Assembly: GCA_947502975.1 (NCBI GenBank)
Contig: CANNBV010000007.1
Location: 62,001 to 126,000, forward strand
DNA length: 64,000 nt
Source: an uncultured Flavobacteriaceae bacterium
GTDB lineage: Bacteria; Bacteroidota; Bacteroidia; Flavobacteriales; Flavobacteriaceae
Direction: 5' to 3'
In this document: positions 17,205 to 24,076 of the stretch, in pieces
Layout of the letters: each line of letters starts with the position of its first letter
Numbering within the stretch: the first letter of the stretch is position 1
Notes under the pieces: model-generated
Told to the model about the DNA's origin: nothing
What the model saw: the letters and a program-made list of their open reading frames with translations, nothing else
Databases searched by the model: none
Translations under genes and position numbers: made by a program

Positions 17205-18713
17205 TTATATAAGTTTTTTATTAACAACAGCTGTTGTTGCTTGCGAAAATATTTCTAAAAACCGTTTTGGAGCATCAGGTGCATTACCGGTTGCTTTAGC
17301 AGCTTTGTTTAAAAAAGAAACAAAAAGCTCATCATTATTACTTGCAAATGGATTTAAGTTCTTTTTCTCTGGAGTATCTCTAACTAGTGTAAAAATGTTA
17401 TTTGATCCTAAACTAAAGTCTGTAATTTTATTTTCTTGATTAACAACCGGATTGACTGAAAAAGGACTAAAAGCTATACTGTTTCGTGATAGTTCTGCAA
17501 TCCAAACTCTAAATGAACTATTAAAAGCGGTTAGTGTTTTATAAAATCCTTGGTATAGAAAGTTTTGATCTATAACTGGTTCATATTCTTTTGCAAAAGG
17601 CGCTTTTAACCAATCTTTGAGATAATTGTTTGTAAATAAATTGAAATAAAAATATTCAATTAAATTCTGCTTCAATAAATTTTGTGAAGCACCATATAAA
17701 TTGCCAAAACTTAAATTATTGTCTCCGTTTATACCAAATTCTTTAAATTTTGGCTTAATAGCTTTTCCATTTGTGGTTTGTAAATAAGTATCATCAGTAT
17801 GTGCAAAATCAATTATAGCTAAAGCAGAACTTAATTCTATAAAATGAGCATCGTTTTGTTGATTTTTCCCACCTTCATTATTCTCATAAGTGTTGTCAGC
17901 GGCATCTCCAATATAATATAAGTGATTTACAGAATTATTACCAGAAATATTTTTTGAATAATAATGTAATGCAGCTTTAGTTTTGGTAATGAAACCATGG
18001 CTATCAATTTCAGAATTATCATTTTGTTTTACCTTAAAGTAGGGCTGAACAGTTATGGCGCCAATTTTAGAGTTTTTTAAATACTCATAGTGCTTACCTT
18101 CAATATTTGCCTTTCTGAGGTTTTTAACTAGTAAAGGAAAACCTGCAGCACCAGTACCTCCAAAAATAGAGCTAATTATAAAGATTCTATCATTAGCTTC
18201 AAAAGTATCTGCAAATGATTGAAATACTTCAGACTTGGTAAATTGATTAAGTACAACACTACCTATATTGGGATTTCCTTTGAAACCTACATCTAGGTCT
18301 GCGTCTAAATTCTTTTCAGAAAATAAAAGCTTAGCTAAGTTTTTATTGTTTCTGTCTAAACTATTAAAATCAATAAAGTCTTTGAATTTATCATTTTGAA
18401 CTCCATCTAATTCAAACCTAAAGCCATCAAAAACCTTAGCACCACCACCTTTTTCAGTAATAATATCACCTAGAGTAGTAATTTTGTTCTTAAAATATTT
18501 ATTGGGTTTGTGTCCTGCACCAGCTGTATACAAATCTTGATATTCTCGTAATAGCTTTGTAGTTCTATTAAGGTCACCACCAGCACCATCAGGGTCTATT
18601 AAAATAGGTACAATATCAAAACCTGTATCTATACCAGAAGCAAGGAGCATAGTTAAAGAGCGTATTACTCTACTTCCTGTTCCACCAATACCAAAAACAT
18701 ATAGTTTAGCCAT
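17205..18713 (-). CDS. Tubulin/FtsZ-like GTPase (Tubulin_2-like)
   Basis: The 502-residue cytoplasmic protein begins with the nucleotide-binding strand and loop YVFGIGGTGSRVIRSL (residues 5-20), then ILIDPDGAGGD. It carries the tubulin signature loop as SIFGGTGAAGFP (182-193), in place of the usual GGGTG(T/S)G. These match the Tubulin_2-like branch rather than cell-division FtsZ. Length and the lack of an FtsZ C-terminal tail also argue against FtsZ. The gene is followed 2 bases later by the actin/Hsp70-like ATPase gene, an unusual pairing of two cytoskeletal folds. Polymerisation is inferred from the family, not visible in the sequence. Confidence 0.85.
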   Translation of the reverse strand: MAKLYVFGIGGTGSRVIRSLTMLLASGIDTGFDIVPILIDPDGAGGDLNRTTKLLREYQDLYTAGAGHKPNKYFKNKITTLGDIITEKGGGAKVFDGFRFELDGVQNDKFKDFIDFNSLDRNNKNLAKLLFSEKNLDADLDVGFKGNPNIGSVVLNQFTKSEVFQSFADTFEANDRIFIISSIFGGTGAAGFPLLVKNLRKANIEGKHYEYLKNSKIGAITVQPYFKVKQNDNSEIDSHGFITKTKAALHYYSKNISGNNSVNHLYYIGDAADNTYENNEGGKNQQNDAHFIELSSALAIIDFAHTDDTYLQTTNGKAIKPKFKEFGINGDNNLSFGNLYGASQNLLKQNLIEYFYFNLFTNNYLKDWLKAPFAKEYEPVIDQNFLYQGFYKTLTAFNSSFRVWIAELSRNSIAFSPFSVNPVVNQENKITDFSLGSNNIFTLVRDTPEKKNLNPFASNNDELFVSFLNKAAKATGNAPDAPKRFLEIFSQATTAVVNKKLI

Positions 18714-18735
18714 AATCTGAATACTTTAATTTTAA

Positions 18736-19149
18736 TTAAAATTTGCCAAAGAAAATTTTGGGAATACCTTTTGTATCTGAATTCCACCATTTGAATGCAT
18801 ATGACCAGATGACAAACACAATAATACATATAACGGCATTTTTAAGCCCAAAAAGGGCATAATCTATGAATTTATACTCCAACCCTAAAGCTGTAAGGGT
18901 GTTTTGAGTTACTAATATTCCAACTACGAAATTAATGATGAAACTTATTAGAAGCATGAATAGCCAATATTTGAGCTTGGAGAATTTTGGTCTATTAAAA
19001 AAATAGAAAACTATAGTTAAAAACAGTCCCACAAAAATATTAATTAACCCAACTGAAGTATATAGTTCTTCTTGATATATATCATCTGAAAAAGTACCAG
19101 CATACCCTAACAATTCGTAGATAACAGCAAAGAAATCATTTAAATTCAT
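18736..19149 (-). CDS. Small multi-pass inner-membrane protein
   Basis: The 137-residue protein has about three to four membrane helices: one around residues 27-48 (GLINIFVGLFLTIVFYFF), one around 57-77 and one around 99-121. It ends in a short basic tail. The family is not recognised and no catalytic motif is visible. It lies 4 bases after the von Willebrand A-like lipoprotein gene and 22 bases before the tubulin-like gene, so it is part of the operon. It could anchor a cytoplasmic component to the membrane (inference). Confidence 0.75.
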   Translation of the reverse strand: MNLNDFFAVIYELLGYAGTFSDDIYQEELYTSVGLINIFVGLFLTIVFYFFNRPKFSKLKYWLFMLLISFIINFVVGILVTQNTLTALGLEYKFIDYALFGLKNAVICIIVFVIWSYAFKWWNSDTKGIPKIFFGKF

Positions 19150-19153
19150 AGAT

Positions 19154-20662
19154 TTATTTTTTAATAGTTATTTTGGTTTTTATATATGATTGTTCATCAC
19201 CATTTTTAAGATAGTAAGCTTCAGAAACTCCCTCCAATAAATATTTTAAGCCAAAGGTTTTGCTTAACTGATTTTTAATTTTTTTATCATCAATACTTGA
19301 ACTTGCACTTATCCAATTTGGAGCTTTAACAGGGAGTTCAATTTCTAAATCTTGTAATACATTATCTGCTTTAAAGCTTATAGTTATGATGTGAGTTGCA
19401 GAGGTTTTCTCTAACTTTATCCAATCATTTTTATGAACTTTAGAAGCATCAATTCTATCAATAGACCTTATTTTAAATCCTTCAGAAACTATATAGTTCT
19501 CAATAGAAGTCAAATAGTCGTCATCTACAGAAATACCACTTAAATCTATTGCTACGGCAAATTGGAAAATAGCATTTCTATATTCTAATTCATTTATACC
19601 GGTTATAGTTTTTGATTTTTTATCAATAGGTCTAAATCTACCTATAAGATTAGTATTCCTCAAAACAGTGGTGTAAGGAGAGGTTTTTGAAAAATCATTA
19701 AGTAAATAATAGCTATTAACAAAGCCTTTAAGTTTTTCTAAATCAATTGTTTTAGAAAATTGTAATACATTTTGATCTGAACCAATCACCCATATATAAT
19801 ATGGTCTTTGCGCTTCAGTTAACAGTGTTGGTTTATCATCTTTATCGTAATATTTTCCATTAAACCTTGACTCCATTTTCAAGATTATAGTAGAAAAATT
19901 AAATTCTTTAGATTTTTCAAGAAAGACGCCTTTAGTTAAACTTTTTTGAAACTCTAGAGCACCTATAGTTTCTTTTGCTTTACCCAATGAATAAATACAA
20001 TCTGAGATAAAAACAGAGATGTTATTTTGAGACGTACTATCTAGAATAATCTCGAGAACTTCATTAAGCTTACTCACAGATCTGTCTCCAACTTTATAAG
20101 GTGATTTACTTGGCTCTAATTTTTCAACAAAATCATTAACTTCAGTTATTTCAGATTTATGAATTTTAGTATTAATAAAATTTACATTGAGGTTCTCGCT
20201 ATCATAACGGTACTGAATTTGAACTAATAGATCAGAAAGTGCAGCTTCAAACTCAGTAGTTTTGTTAACATAACCATCCATACTTGCAGAATTTTCAATG
20301 TAAACATTAACTTCTGCTTTTTCGTTATTTTCTTGTGTTACAGTTTTATTAGGATTATAGATTTCAGCAACATCAGTAACATTCCGTCTTTTTTCAGCCA
20401 CATCTAGAATATAGCTATTTAACTCCTCAATATTTATATTACGTTGGTCTTTAGTAATTAATGGGAAATCCTCAGGATTTGATAACACAAACGCTTTCAT
20501 ATCTTCCCATTCATTTTTATCAATTACATTATCATTTCTCAATGCAAGATTTATTTTTTTGTCTAATTCATCTTTTGGAGTAGAACAGGAATTGAAAATT
20601 AAAATAATTAAAATATACAAGCTAAGAGAGCTATATTTTGAGGGCATTTTTTTTATACTCAT
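19154..20662 (-). CDS. Lipoprotein with von Willebrand factor A-like domain
   Basis: The 502-residue protein starts with a lipoprotein signal (ILIILIFNSC, Cys at 26; 21 if the second Met at 20647 is the start). The domain from about residue 116 opens with VNVYIENSASMDGYV, a vWA-like first strand with a degenerate MIDAS (ENSAS instead of DxSxS). Later comes ISVFISDCIYSLG, like the strand that bears the third MIDAS residue. The C-terminal 200 residues are beta-rich and unassigned. It is the first gene of the probable operon. Such domains usually bind partner proteins, so it may be the periplasm-facing sensor or ligand of the system (inference). Confidence 0.78.
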   Translation of the reverse strand: MSIKKMPSKYSSLSLYILIILIFNSCSTPKDELDKKINLALRNDNVIDKNEWEDMKAFVLSNPEDFPLITKDQRNINIEELNSYILDVAEKRRNVTDVAEIYNPNKTVTQENNEKAEVNVYIENSASMDGYVNKTTEFEAALSDLLVQIQYRYDSENLNVNFINTKIHKSEITEVNDFVEKLEPSKSPYKVGDRSVSKLNEVLEIILDSTSQNNISVFISDCIYSLGKAKETIGALEFQKSLTKGVFLEKSKEFNFSTIILKMESRFNGKYYDKDDKPTLLTEAQRPYYIWVIGSDQNVLQFSKTIDLEKLKGFVNSYYLLNDFSKTSPYTTVLRNTNLIGRFRPIDKKSKTITGINELEYRNAIFQFAVAIDLSGISVDDDYLTSIENYIVSEGFKIRSIDRIDASKVHKNDWIKLEKTSATHIITISFKADNVLQDLEIELPVKAPNWISASSSIDDKKIKNQLSKTFGLKYLLEGVSEAYYLKNGDEQSYIKTKITIKK

Positions 20663-20914
20663 ACTCTAAAATTTATTTAACTAAAATGTTAAACCTCTTA
20701 TATGAATTATTATCTATAGATATTTCTTACAAAGTAAGCAACTGTAAGAAATTATTAAACATCTTTAGATTATTGGTATATAAATCCGTTTAAACGTTAC
20801 AGCTATAATTTAGATGCTACAAATTATATCTTCAAAAAGTAAATATTTTAATTTATTGAAGAGTACTCCCTTATCCAGATATTATAGAACGGTTTATTAC
20901 CCTTATTCTTAAAA
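20663..20914. other. Intergenic region upstream of the motor-like operon
   Basis: No gene is supported here. It should contain the operon promoter for the minus-strand genes, but I could not find a clear TAnnTTTG element. An inverted repeat (ATTTCTTAC ... GTAAGAAAT, about 20722-20752) with a 13-base loop is present. Its TTCTTACAAAGTA part (20724-20736) recurs at 21605-21617 on the other side of the integrase remnant. Confidence 0.5.
20724..20736 (+). repeat. 13-base direct repeat, left copy
   Basis: TTCTTACAAAGTA occurs here and again at 21605-21617, so the two copies bracket the winged-helix fragment and the integrase fragment. The left copy is part of an inverted repeat. It could be an integrase-binding site or a scar of recombination, or coincidence in AT-rich DNA. 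Confidence 0.4.
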
Positions 20915-21065
20915 TTAAAACTTGATTTGATAAGATGTACTTCGACCATCGCCTTGAACTTTAAAAACATCTAACTCTAACAGTTTTTGTAAATCTTTCT
21001 TAACAGTAGCCCTAGATGTCTGAGTAATGCACAGTAATTTTTTCTACTGGAATATTATCAATGTT
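20915..21065 (-). pseudogene. Frameshifted winged-helix fragment
   Basis: Reading the minus strand towards the stop at 20915-20917 gives TSRATVKKDLQKLLELDVF and then VQGDGRSTSYQIKF. This is the typical end of a winged-helix domain as found at the C-terminus of Fic-family and related regulatory proteins. Upstream, an IDNIPVEKI segment continues in another frame, which implies a one-base shift near 21030. No complete gene can be rebuilt. It lies just downstream of the truncated integrase on the same strand, as expected for decayed mobile-element cargo. Confidence 0.55.
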
Positions 21066-21077
21066 ATAATTTTTACA

Positions 21078-21527
21078 TTAGAATAGCTTAATTAAATCTT
21101 TAGCTCGATTATATTTTTGTAATGAAGCTGGCAAACGCTGTCCATATTTTACTTTCCTTTCAAAATCTTTATTATGGATATCGAATATCTCGATTAGACC
21201 AATCTTTTTTTTAACCCTTACTTTATTTTTTCCGAGAATTTCTCTCTTTATCTCTAAAAGGTTAATAGCTGCATTGTTTTTGAGTAATAAGTTGAATTTC
21301 GTCTCGAACAATATAGCCAAAGAATCAAGGGATGCTTTAATTACTTTTTCTTTTTGAACTCTTAATGGTCCTCTTAAGTTACTTGTAAATTTCCAGCGCT
21401 CTTTACTAATGCATTTGCCAGTACTCATGGTAATACTTTTACCTTGATATGAAATTTTAGCATAGATAGGGGATTCGTCATTCTTATTAGACTTTTCAGA
21501 CTTAATAAAATAGATAATTTTAAGCAT
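21078..21527 (-). pseudogene. Truncated tyrosine integrase (N-terminal arm-binding and start of core-binding domain)
   Basis: The 149 residues match the front of Bacteroidota tyrosine recombinases. There is an Arm-DNA-binding strand pair (ESPIYAKISYQGKSITMSTG), a KERW motif, and the start of a SAM-like core-binding domain (SLQKYNRAKDLIKLF). The reading frame then stops, about 250 residues short of a full integrase (usually about 400). The catalytic domain with its R-H-R-Y residues is absent, so the protein cannot recombine DNA. It sits 263 bases from the 3' end of the tRNA-Ser gene, the classical place for an island integrase. It marks the right edge of the accessory region. Confidence 0.85.
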
Positions 21528-21604
21528 AGTTTCGTTTTTAAATTAATACTAAGAGATTTAAAAACATAATGATAGCCTAGTGTTTCAGGCGAATTCGCAA
21601 CGAA

Positions 21605-21617
21605 TTCTTACAAAGTA
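21605..21617 (+). repeat. 13-base direct repeat, right copy
   Basis: This TTCTTACAAAGTA copy matches 20724-20736. Immediately after it comes a group of related GTTACCC/GGGTAAC words: GTTACCCT at 21618-21625, GGGTAACCC at 21656-21664 and AGGGTAACT at 21667-21675. The outer pair forms an inverted repeat (TAGTTACCCT / AGGGTAACTA). This clustering between an integrase remnant and a tRNA gene suggests integrase or excisionase arm sites. Confidence 0.4.
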
Positions 21618-21720
21618 GTTACCCTAAGAATGGTATCGAACCTAAAATTGCAAAAGGGTAACCCATAGGGTAACTATACTATGCATTCTTAGATGCGATC
21701 TGAAAATCCTATTAAAAGCG

Positions 21721-21756
21721 AAAAACCCTTTAAAAACTGAGGTTTAAAGGGTTTTT
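21721..21756. terminator. Bidirectional intrinsic terminator
   Basis: A perfect 14-base stem (AAAAACCCTTTAAA / TTTAAAGGGTTTTT) encloses an 8-base loop and has A and T runs at its ends. It lies 34 bases beyond the 3' end of the tRNA-Ser gene and would end its transcription. Confidence 0.85.
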
Positions 21757-21790
21757 GAAATTTTATGTTTCTTTCGAAACATCGTTTCAG

Positions 21791-21875
21791 CGGAGAAAGA
21801 GGGATTCGAACCCCCGGAGGTGTGACCCTCAACAGTTTTCAAGACTGCCGCATTCGACCACTCTGCCATTTCTCC
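21791..21875 (-). tRNA. tRNA-Ser (anticodon UGA)
   Basis: Read on the minus strand the gene starts GGAGAAATGGCAGAGTGG and ends TTTCTCC plus a discriminator G. The seven-base acceptor stem is perfect. The anticodon loop is CTTGAAA with anticodon TGA. A long variable arm and the GGTTCGAATCC T-loop are present, giving 85 nucleotides as expected for tRNA-Ser. CCA is not encoded, so the CCA-adding enzyme at 41242-42660 must complete it. The 3' end faces the integrase remnant. Confidence 0.95.
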
Positions 21876-21913
21876 TTGAGTGCCTCATCAAGGTATTCCC
21901 TTGAATGCGGGTG

Positions 21914-21944
21914 CAAATATAGAACGCTTTTTTAATTCTTTCAA
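21914..21944 (-). promoter_or_regulatory. Bacteroidota-type promoter for tRNA-Ser
   Basis: On the minus strand a -33 TTG (21942-21944) is followed after 20 bases by TATATTTG (21914-21921), which matches the TTG-N17-23-TAnnTTTG consensus. The tRNA begins about 38 bases downstream of the -7 element. Confidence 0.75.
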
Positions 21945-22034
21945 ATAAAACCAAAACTTTTTAAAATAAATTTCCACTAGTTATCAATTACTTTATTTTA
22001 TAGTACATTTTAATAAAAAGACGTTCTCAAACCG

Positions 22035-22042
22035 TATTTTTG
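22035..22042 (+). promoter_or_regulatory. -7 element (TATTTTTG) of the nitroreductase gene
   Basis: TATTTTTG fits TAnnTTTG and ends 16 bases before the ATG. No TTG is seen at the -33 spacing, so this is a partial match. Confidence 0.5.
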
Positions 22043-22058
22043 TATAAAATAAATTGTA

Positions 22059-22691
22059 ATGTCAAACACAATAAAGCAGCTACAATGGCGCTATGCCACT
22101 AAAAAGTTTAATGAAGATAAAATGCTATCCGAAGAGAAACTTAACATCCTAAAACAAGCATTTAATCTTACAGCAACCTCATATGGCTTACAAACCATAA
22201 AAATGCTAGTTGTAGAAGATAAAACATTGAGAGCTAAATTAGTAGAGCACTCTTATAATCAAAGGCAAGTAGTAGATGCATCACATTTATTGGTCATATG
22301 CATACAAGAAAATATTGTAAATGCAGATGTAGACAACTACTACGAAAACATAAAAAACATTCGTGAAACACCAGACAACATATTGAAACCATATCGTGAA
22401 GGTTTATTAGAAATGGTCTCTAAAATGTCTATCCAAGAACGTCAACTATGGTCCACAAAACAAGCCTACATTGCTCTAGGAAATCTTATGACCGTTTGCG
22501 CAATAGAAGCAATAGATGCTTGCCCTATGGAAGGATTCGTTCCCTCTAAGTACGACGATATTTTAAAACTAAGCAGTAAAGGACTCAAATCTGTACTGCT
22601 CCTTCCGGTAGGTTACAGAGCAAAAGACGATATGTTTTCAGAATTTAAAAAAGTAAGACAACCAATAAACGAAGCAGTAATAGAAATATAA
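22059..22691 (+). CDS. Nitroreductase family NAD(P)H-dependent flavin oxidoreductase
   Basis: The 210-residue protein fits the NfsB-like nitroreductase family. The front has the FMN-binding RYATKKFNEDK segment (residues 11-21) and the SYGLQ segment near 41. The WSTKQAYIALGNLMTVCAIE helix and the DACPMEGF motif of the dimer interface follow. Members use FMN to reduce nitro compounds or quinones with NAD(P)H in the cytoplasm. It is a single gene with its own promoter, the first core gene to the right of the tRNA-Ser. The true substrate cannot be read from the sequence. Confidence 0.93.
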   Translation: MSNTIKQLQWRYATKKFNEDKMLSEEKLNILKQAFNLTATSYGLQTIKMLVVEDKTLRAKLVEHSYNQRQVVDASHLLVICIQENIVNADVDNYYENIKNIRETPDNILKPYREGLLEMVSKMSIQERQLWSTKQAYIALGNLMTVCAIEAIDACPMEGFVPSKYDDILKLSSKGLKSVLLLPVGYRAKDDMFSEFKKVRQPINEAVIEI

Positions 22692-22696
22692 ATAAT

Positions 22697-22781
22697 TAGG
22701 GCGTTACCACAAGGGTCGGGCTTTCGGCAGTCGCTCTCTCCTGCGTCGAGGAGCTTCAACAAATGCCTCAATCCCTAACGC
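22697..22781 (+). repeat. GC-rich intergenic REP-like element of Flavobacteriaceae type
   Basis: This 85-base stretch is clearly richer in G+C than its neighbours. It begins TTAGGGCGTTACC, contains CAAGGGTCGGGCTTTC, and ends TCCCTAACGC; GCGTTA (22701-22706) and TAACGC (22776-22781) form terminal inverted repeats. I recognise the pattern of a dispersed intergenic repeat seen in many Flavobacteriaceae genomes. Only one copy is in this window. Confidence 0.7.
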
Positions 22782-22813
22782 AAAAGACCATTTCGAAATA
22801 AAAACATACACAT

Positions 22814-24013
22814 ATGCCAGGATTTGAATTATTCGGAGATTTAGAAAGAAAAGAAGTAAACGACGTTTTAGACAATGGAGTCATTATGCGCTATGGTTTT
22901 GATGGAATGCGCAAAGGCCATTGGAAAGCCAAAGAATTAGAAAGAGAGCTACAAGATACATTTCAGTCCAAACATGTACAATTAGTCTCTAGTGGAACTG
23001 CCGCAGTTTCAGTAGCATTAGCATCAGCAGGTGTAGGCGCAGGAGATGAAGTTATTATGCCAACATTTACTTTTGTTGCCAGTTTCGAAGCCATCATGAT
23101 CCTAGGAGCAATCCCAGTTTTAGTAGATATAGATGATACTTTGGGCTTAAACCCAGAAGCTATAGCAAAGGCAGTAACACCTAAAACTAAGGCAATTATG
23201 GTTGTGCAAATGTGTGGTAGTATGGCAAATATGGAAGCCATTCAAAATGTAGCAAATACCCACAATTTGTTGGTGGTAGAAGATGCATGTCAGGCTATTG
23301 GAGGAACTTATAAAGGCAAACCTTTAGGCAGTATTGGAGATTTAGGCTGTTTCTCATTCGATTTTGTAAAAACCATTACCTGTGGTGAAGGTGGAGCAGT
23401 AGTTACCAATAGTAAAGATTATTATGTAAATGCAGACCATTATAGCGATCATGGTCACGATCATATTGGCAACGATAGAGGAGCAGAAACACACCCATTT
23501 TTAGGTTACAATTTTAGAATATCAGAACTGCATGCAGCAGTAGGTTTAGCCCAAGTAAAACGCTTACCAGAATTTTTAGCCATTCAAAAGAAGAACTTTA
23601 ATATTATTAGAGAAGCTTTATCTGAAATTCCAGAAGTAACCTTTAGAACAGTTCCAGAAGGAGGTGAAGAAAGTTGTGCTTTTTTAAATTTCTTCTTACC
23701 AGATTCGGAGACAGCTACAAAAGTTTCTAAAGCCTTCACAGAAGGGGGAATTGATGCTTGTTGGAATTATTATAATAATAATTGGCATTACATTAGAAGG
23801 TGGGAACATTTAAAAGAACTAAAGTCCTTATTCCCGATATCTAAAGAAGTAAAAGAAGGTTTAAAGTATCTAGAAACCAAAACTTTTGAAATTTCAGACC
23901 ACTACATAGCTAGAAATATCTCTTGTTTAATTAAATTGTCATGGACAGAAAAAGAGGTTATAGCGCGTGCAGAAAAAATGGCAGATATTATCAAACGCGT
24001 CTTAAATAAATAA
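22814..24013 (+). CDS. kdnA: PLP-dependent aminotransferase of the DegT/DnrJ family, KdnA-like
   Basis: The 399-residue protein is a DegT/DnrJ/EryC1/StrS fold aminotransferase. VSSGTAAVSVAL (about 58-69) binds PLP phosphate, EDACQAIGGTYKG (156-168) carries the PLP-pairing Asp, and FVKTITCGEGG places the Schiff-base Lys at about K186. The MPGFELFG start, the RYGFDGMRKGHWK segment and the DHGHDHIGNDRGAE segment match KdnA of Shewanella as I remember it. KdnA makes 8-amino-3,8-dideoxy-D-manno-octulosonate, a Kdo variant for lipopolysaccharide. KdnB, the oxidase partner, is not adjacent. The family call is firm; the KdnA assignment rests on recalled similarity. Confidence 0.8.
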   Translation: MPGFELFGDLERKEVNDVLDNGVIMRYGFDGMRKGHWKAKELERELQDTFQSKHVQLVSSGTAAVSVALASAGVGAGDEVIMPTFTFVASFEAIMILGAIPVLVDIDDTLGLNPEAIAKAVTPKTKAIMVVQMCGSMANMEAIQNVANTHNLLVVEDACQAIGGTYKGKPLGSIGDLGCFSFDFVKTITCGEGGAVVTNSKDYYVNADHYSDHGHDHIGNDRGAETHPFLGYNFRISELHAAVGLAQVKRLPEFLAIQKKNFNIIREALSEIPEVTFRTVPEGGEESCAFLNFFLPDSETATKVSKAFTEGGIDACWNYYNNNWHYIRRWEHLKELKSLFPISKEVKEGLKYLETKTFEISDHYIARNISCLIKLSWTEKEVIARAEKMADIIKRVLNK

Positions 24014-24076
24014 GATAATGTTGTAATTTATCTGTAAAGTCTCTATTCAAGTTTATATGTAAAGCAATTCATAAAA

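Noticed and set aside
17205-18713. Cell-division FtsZ
   Set aside because: The signature loop is divergent, the C-terminal FtsA/ZipA-binding tail is missing, and the context is accessory, not the dcw cluster.
7493-20662. A standard Zorya defence system
   Set aside because: The first pair resembles ZorA/ZorB, but no ZorC, ZorD helicase-nuclease or ZorE HNH nuclease is present; tubulin-like and actin-like genes are not part of Zorya.
21605-21676. Short CRISPR-like array
   Set aside because: The repeated words are short, irregularly spaced and in both orientations; there are no equal spacers.
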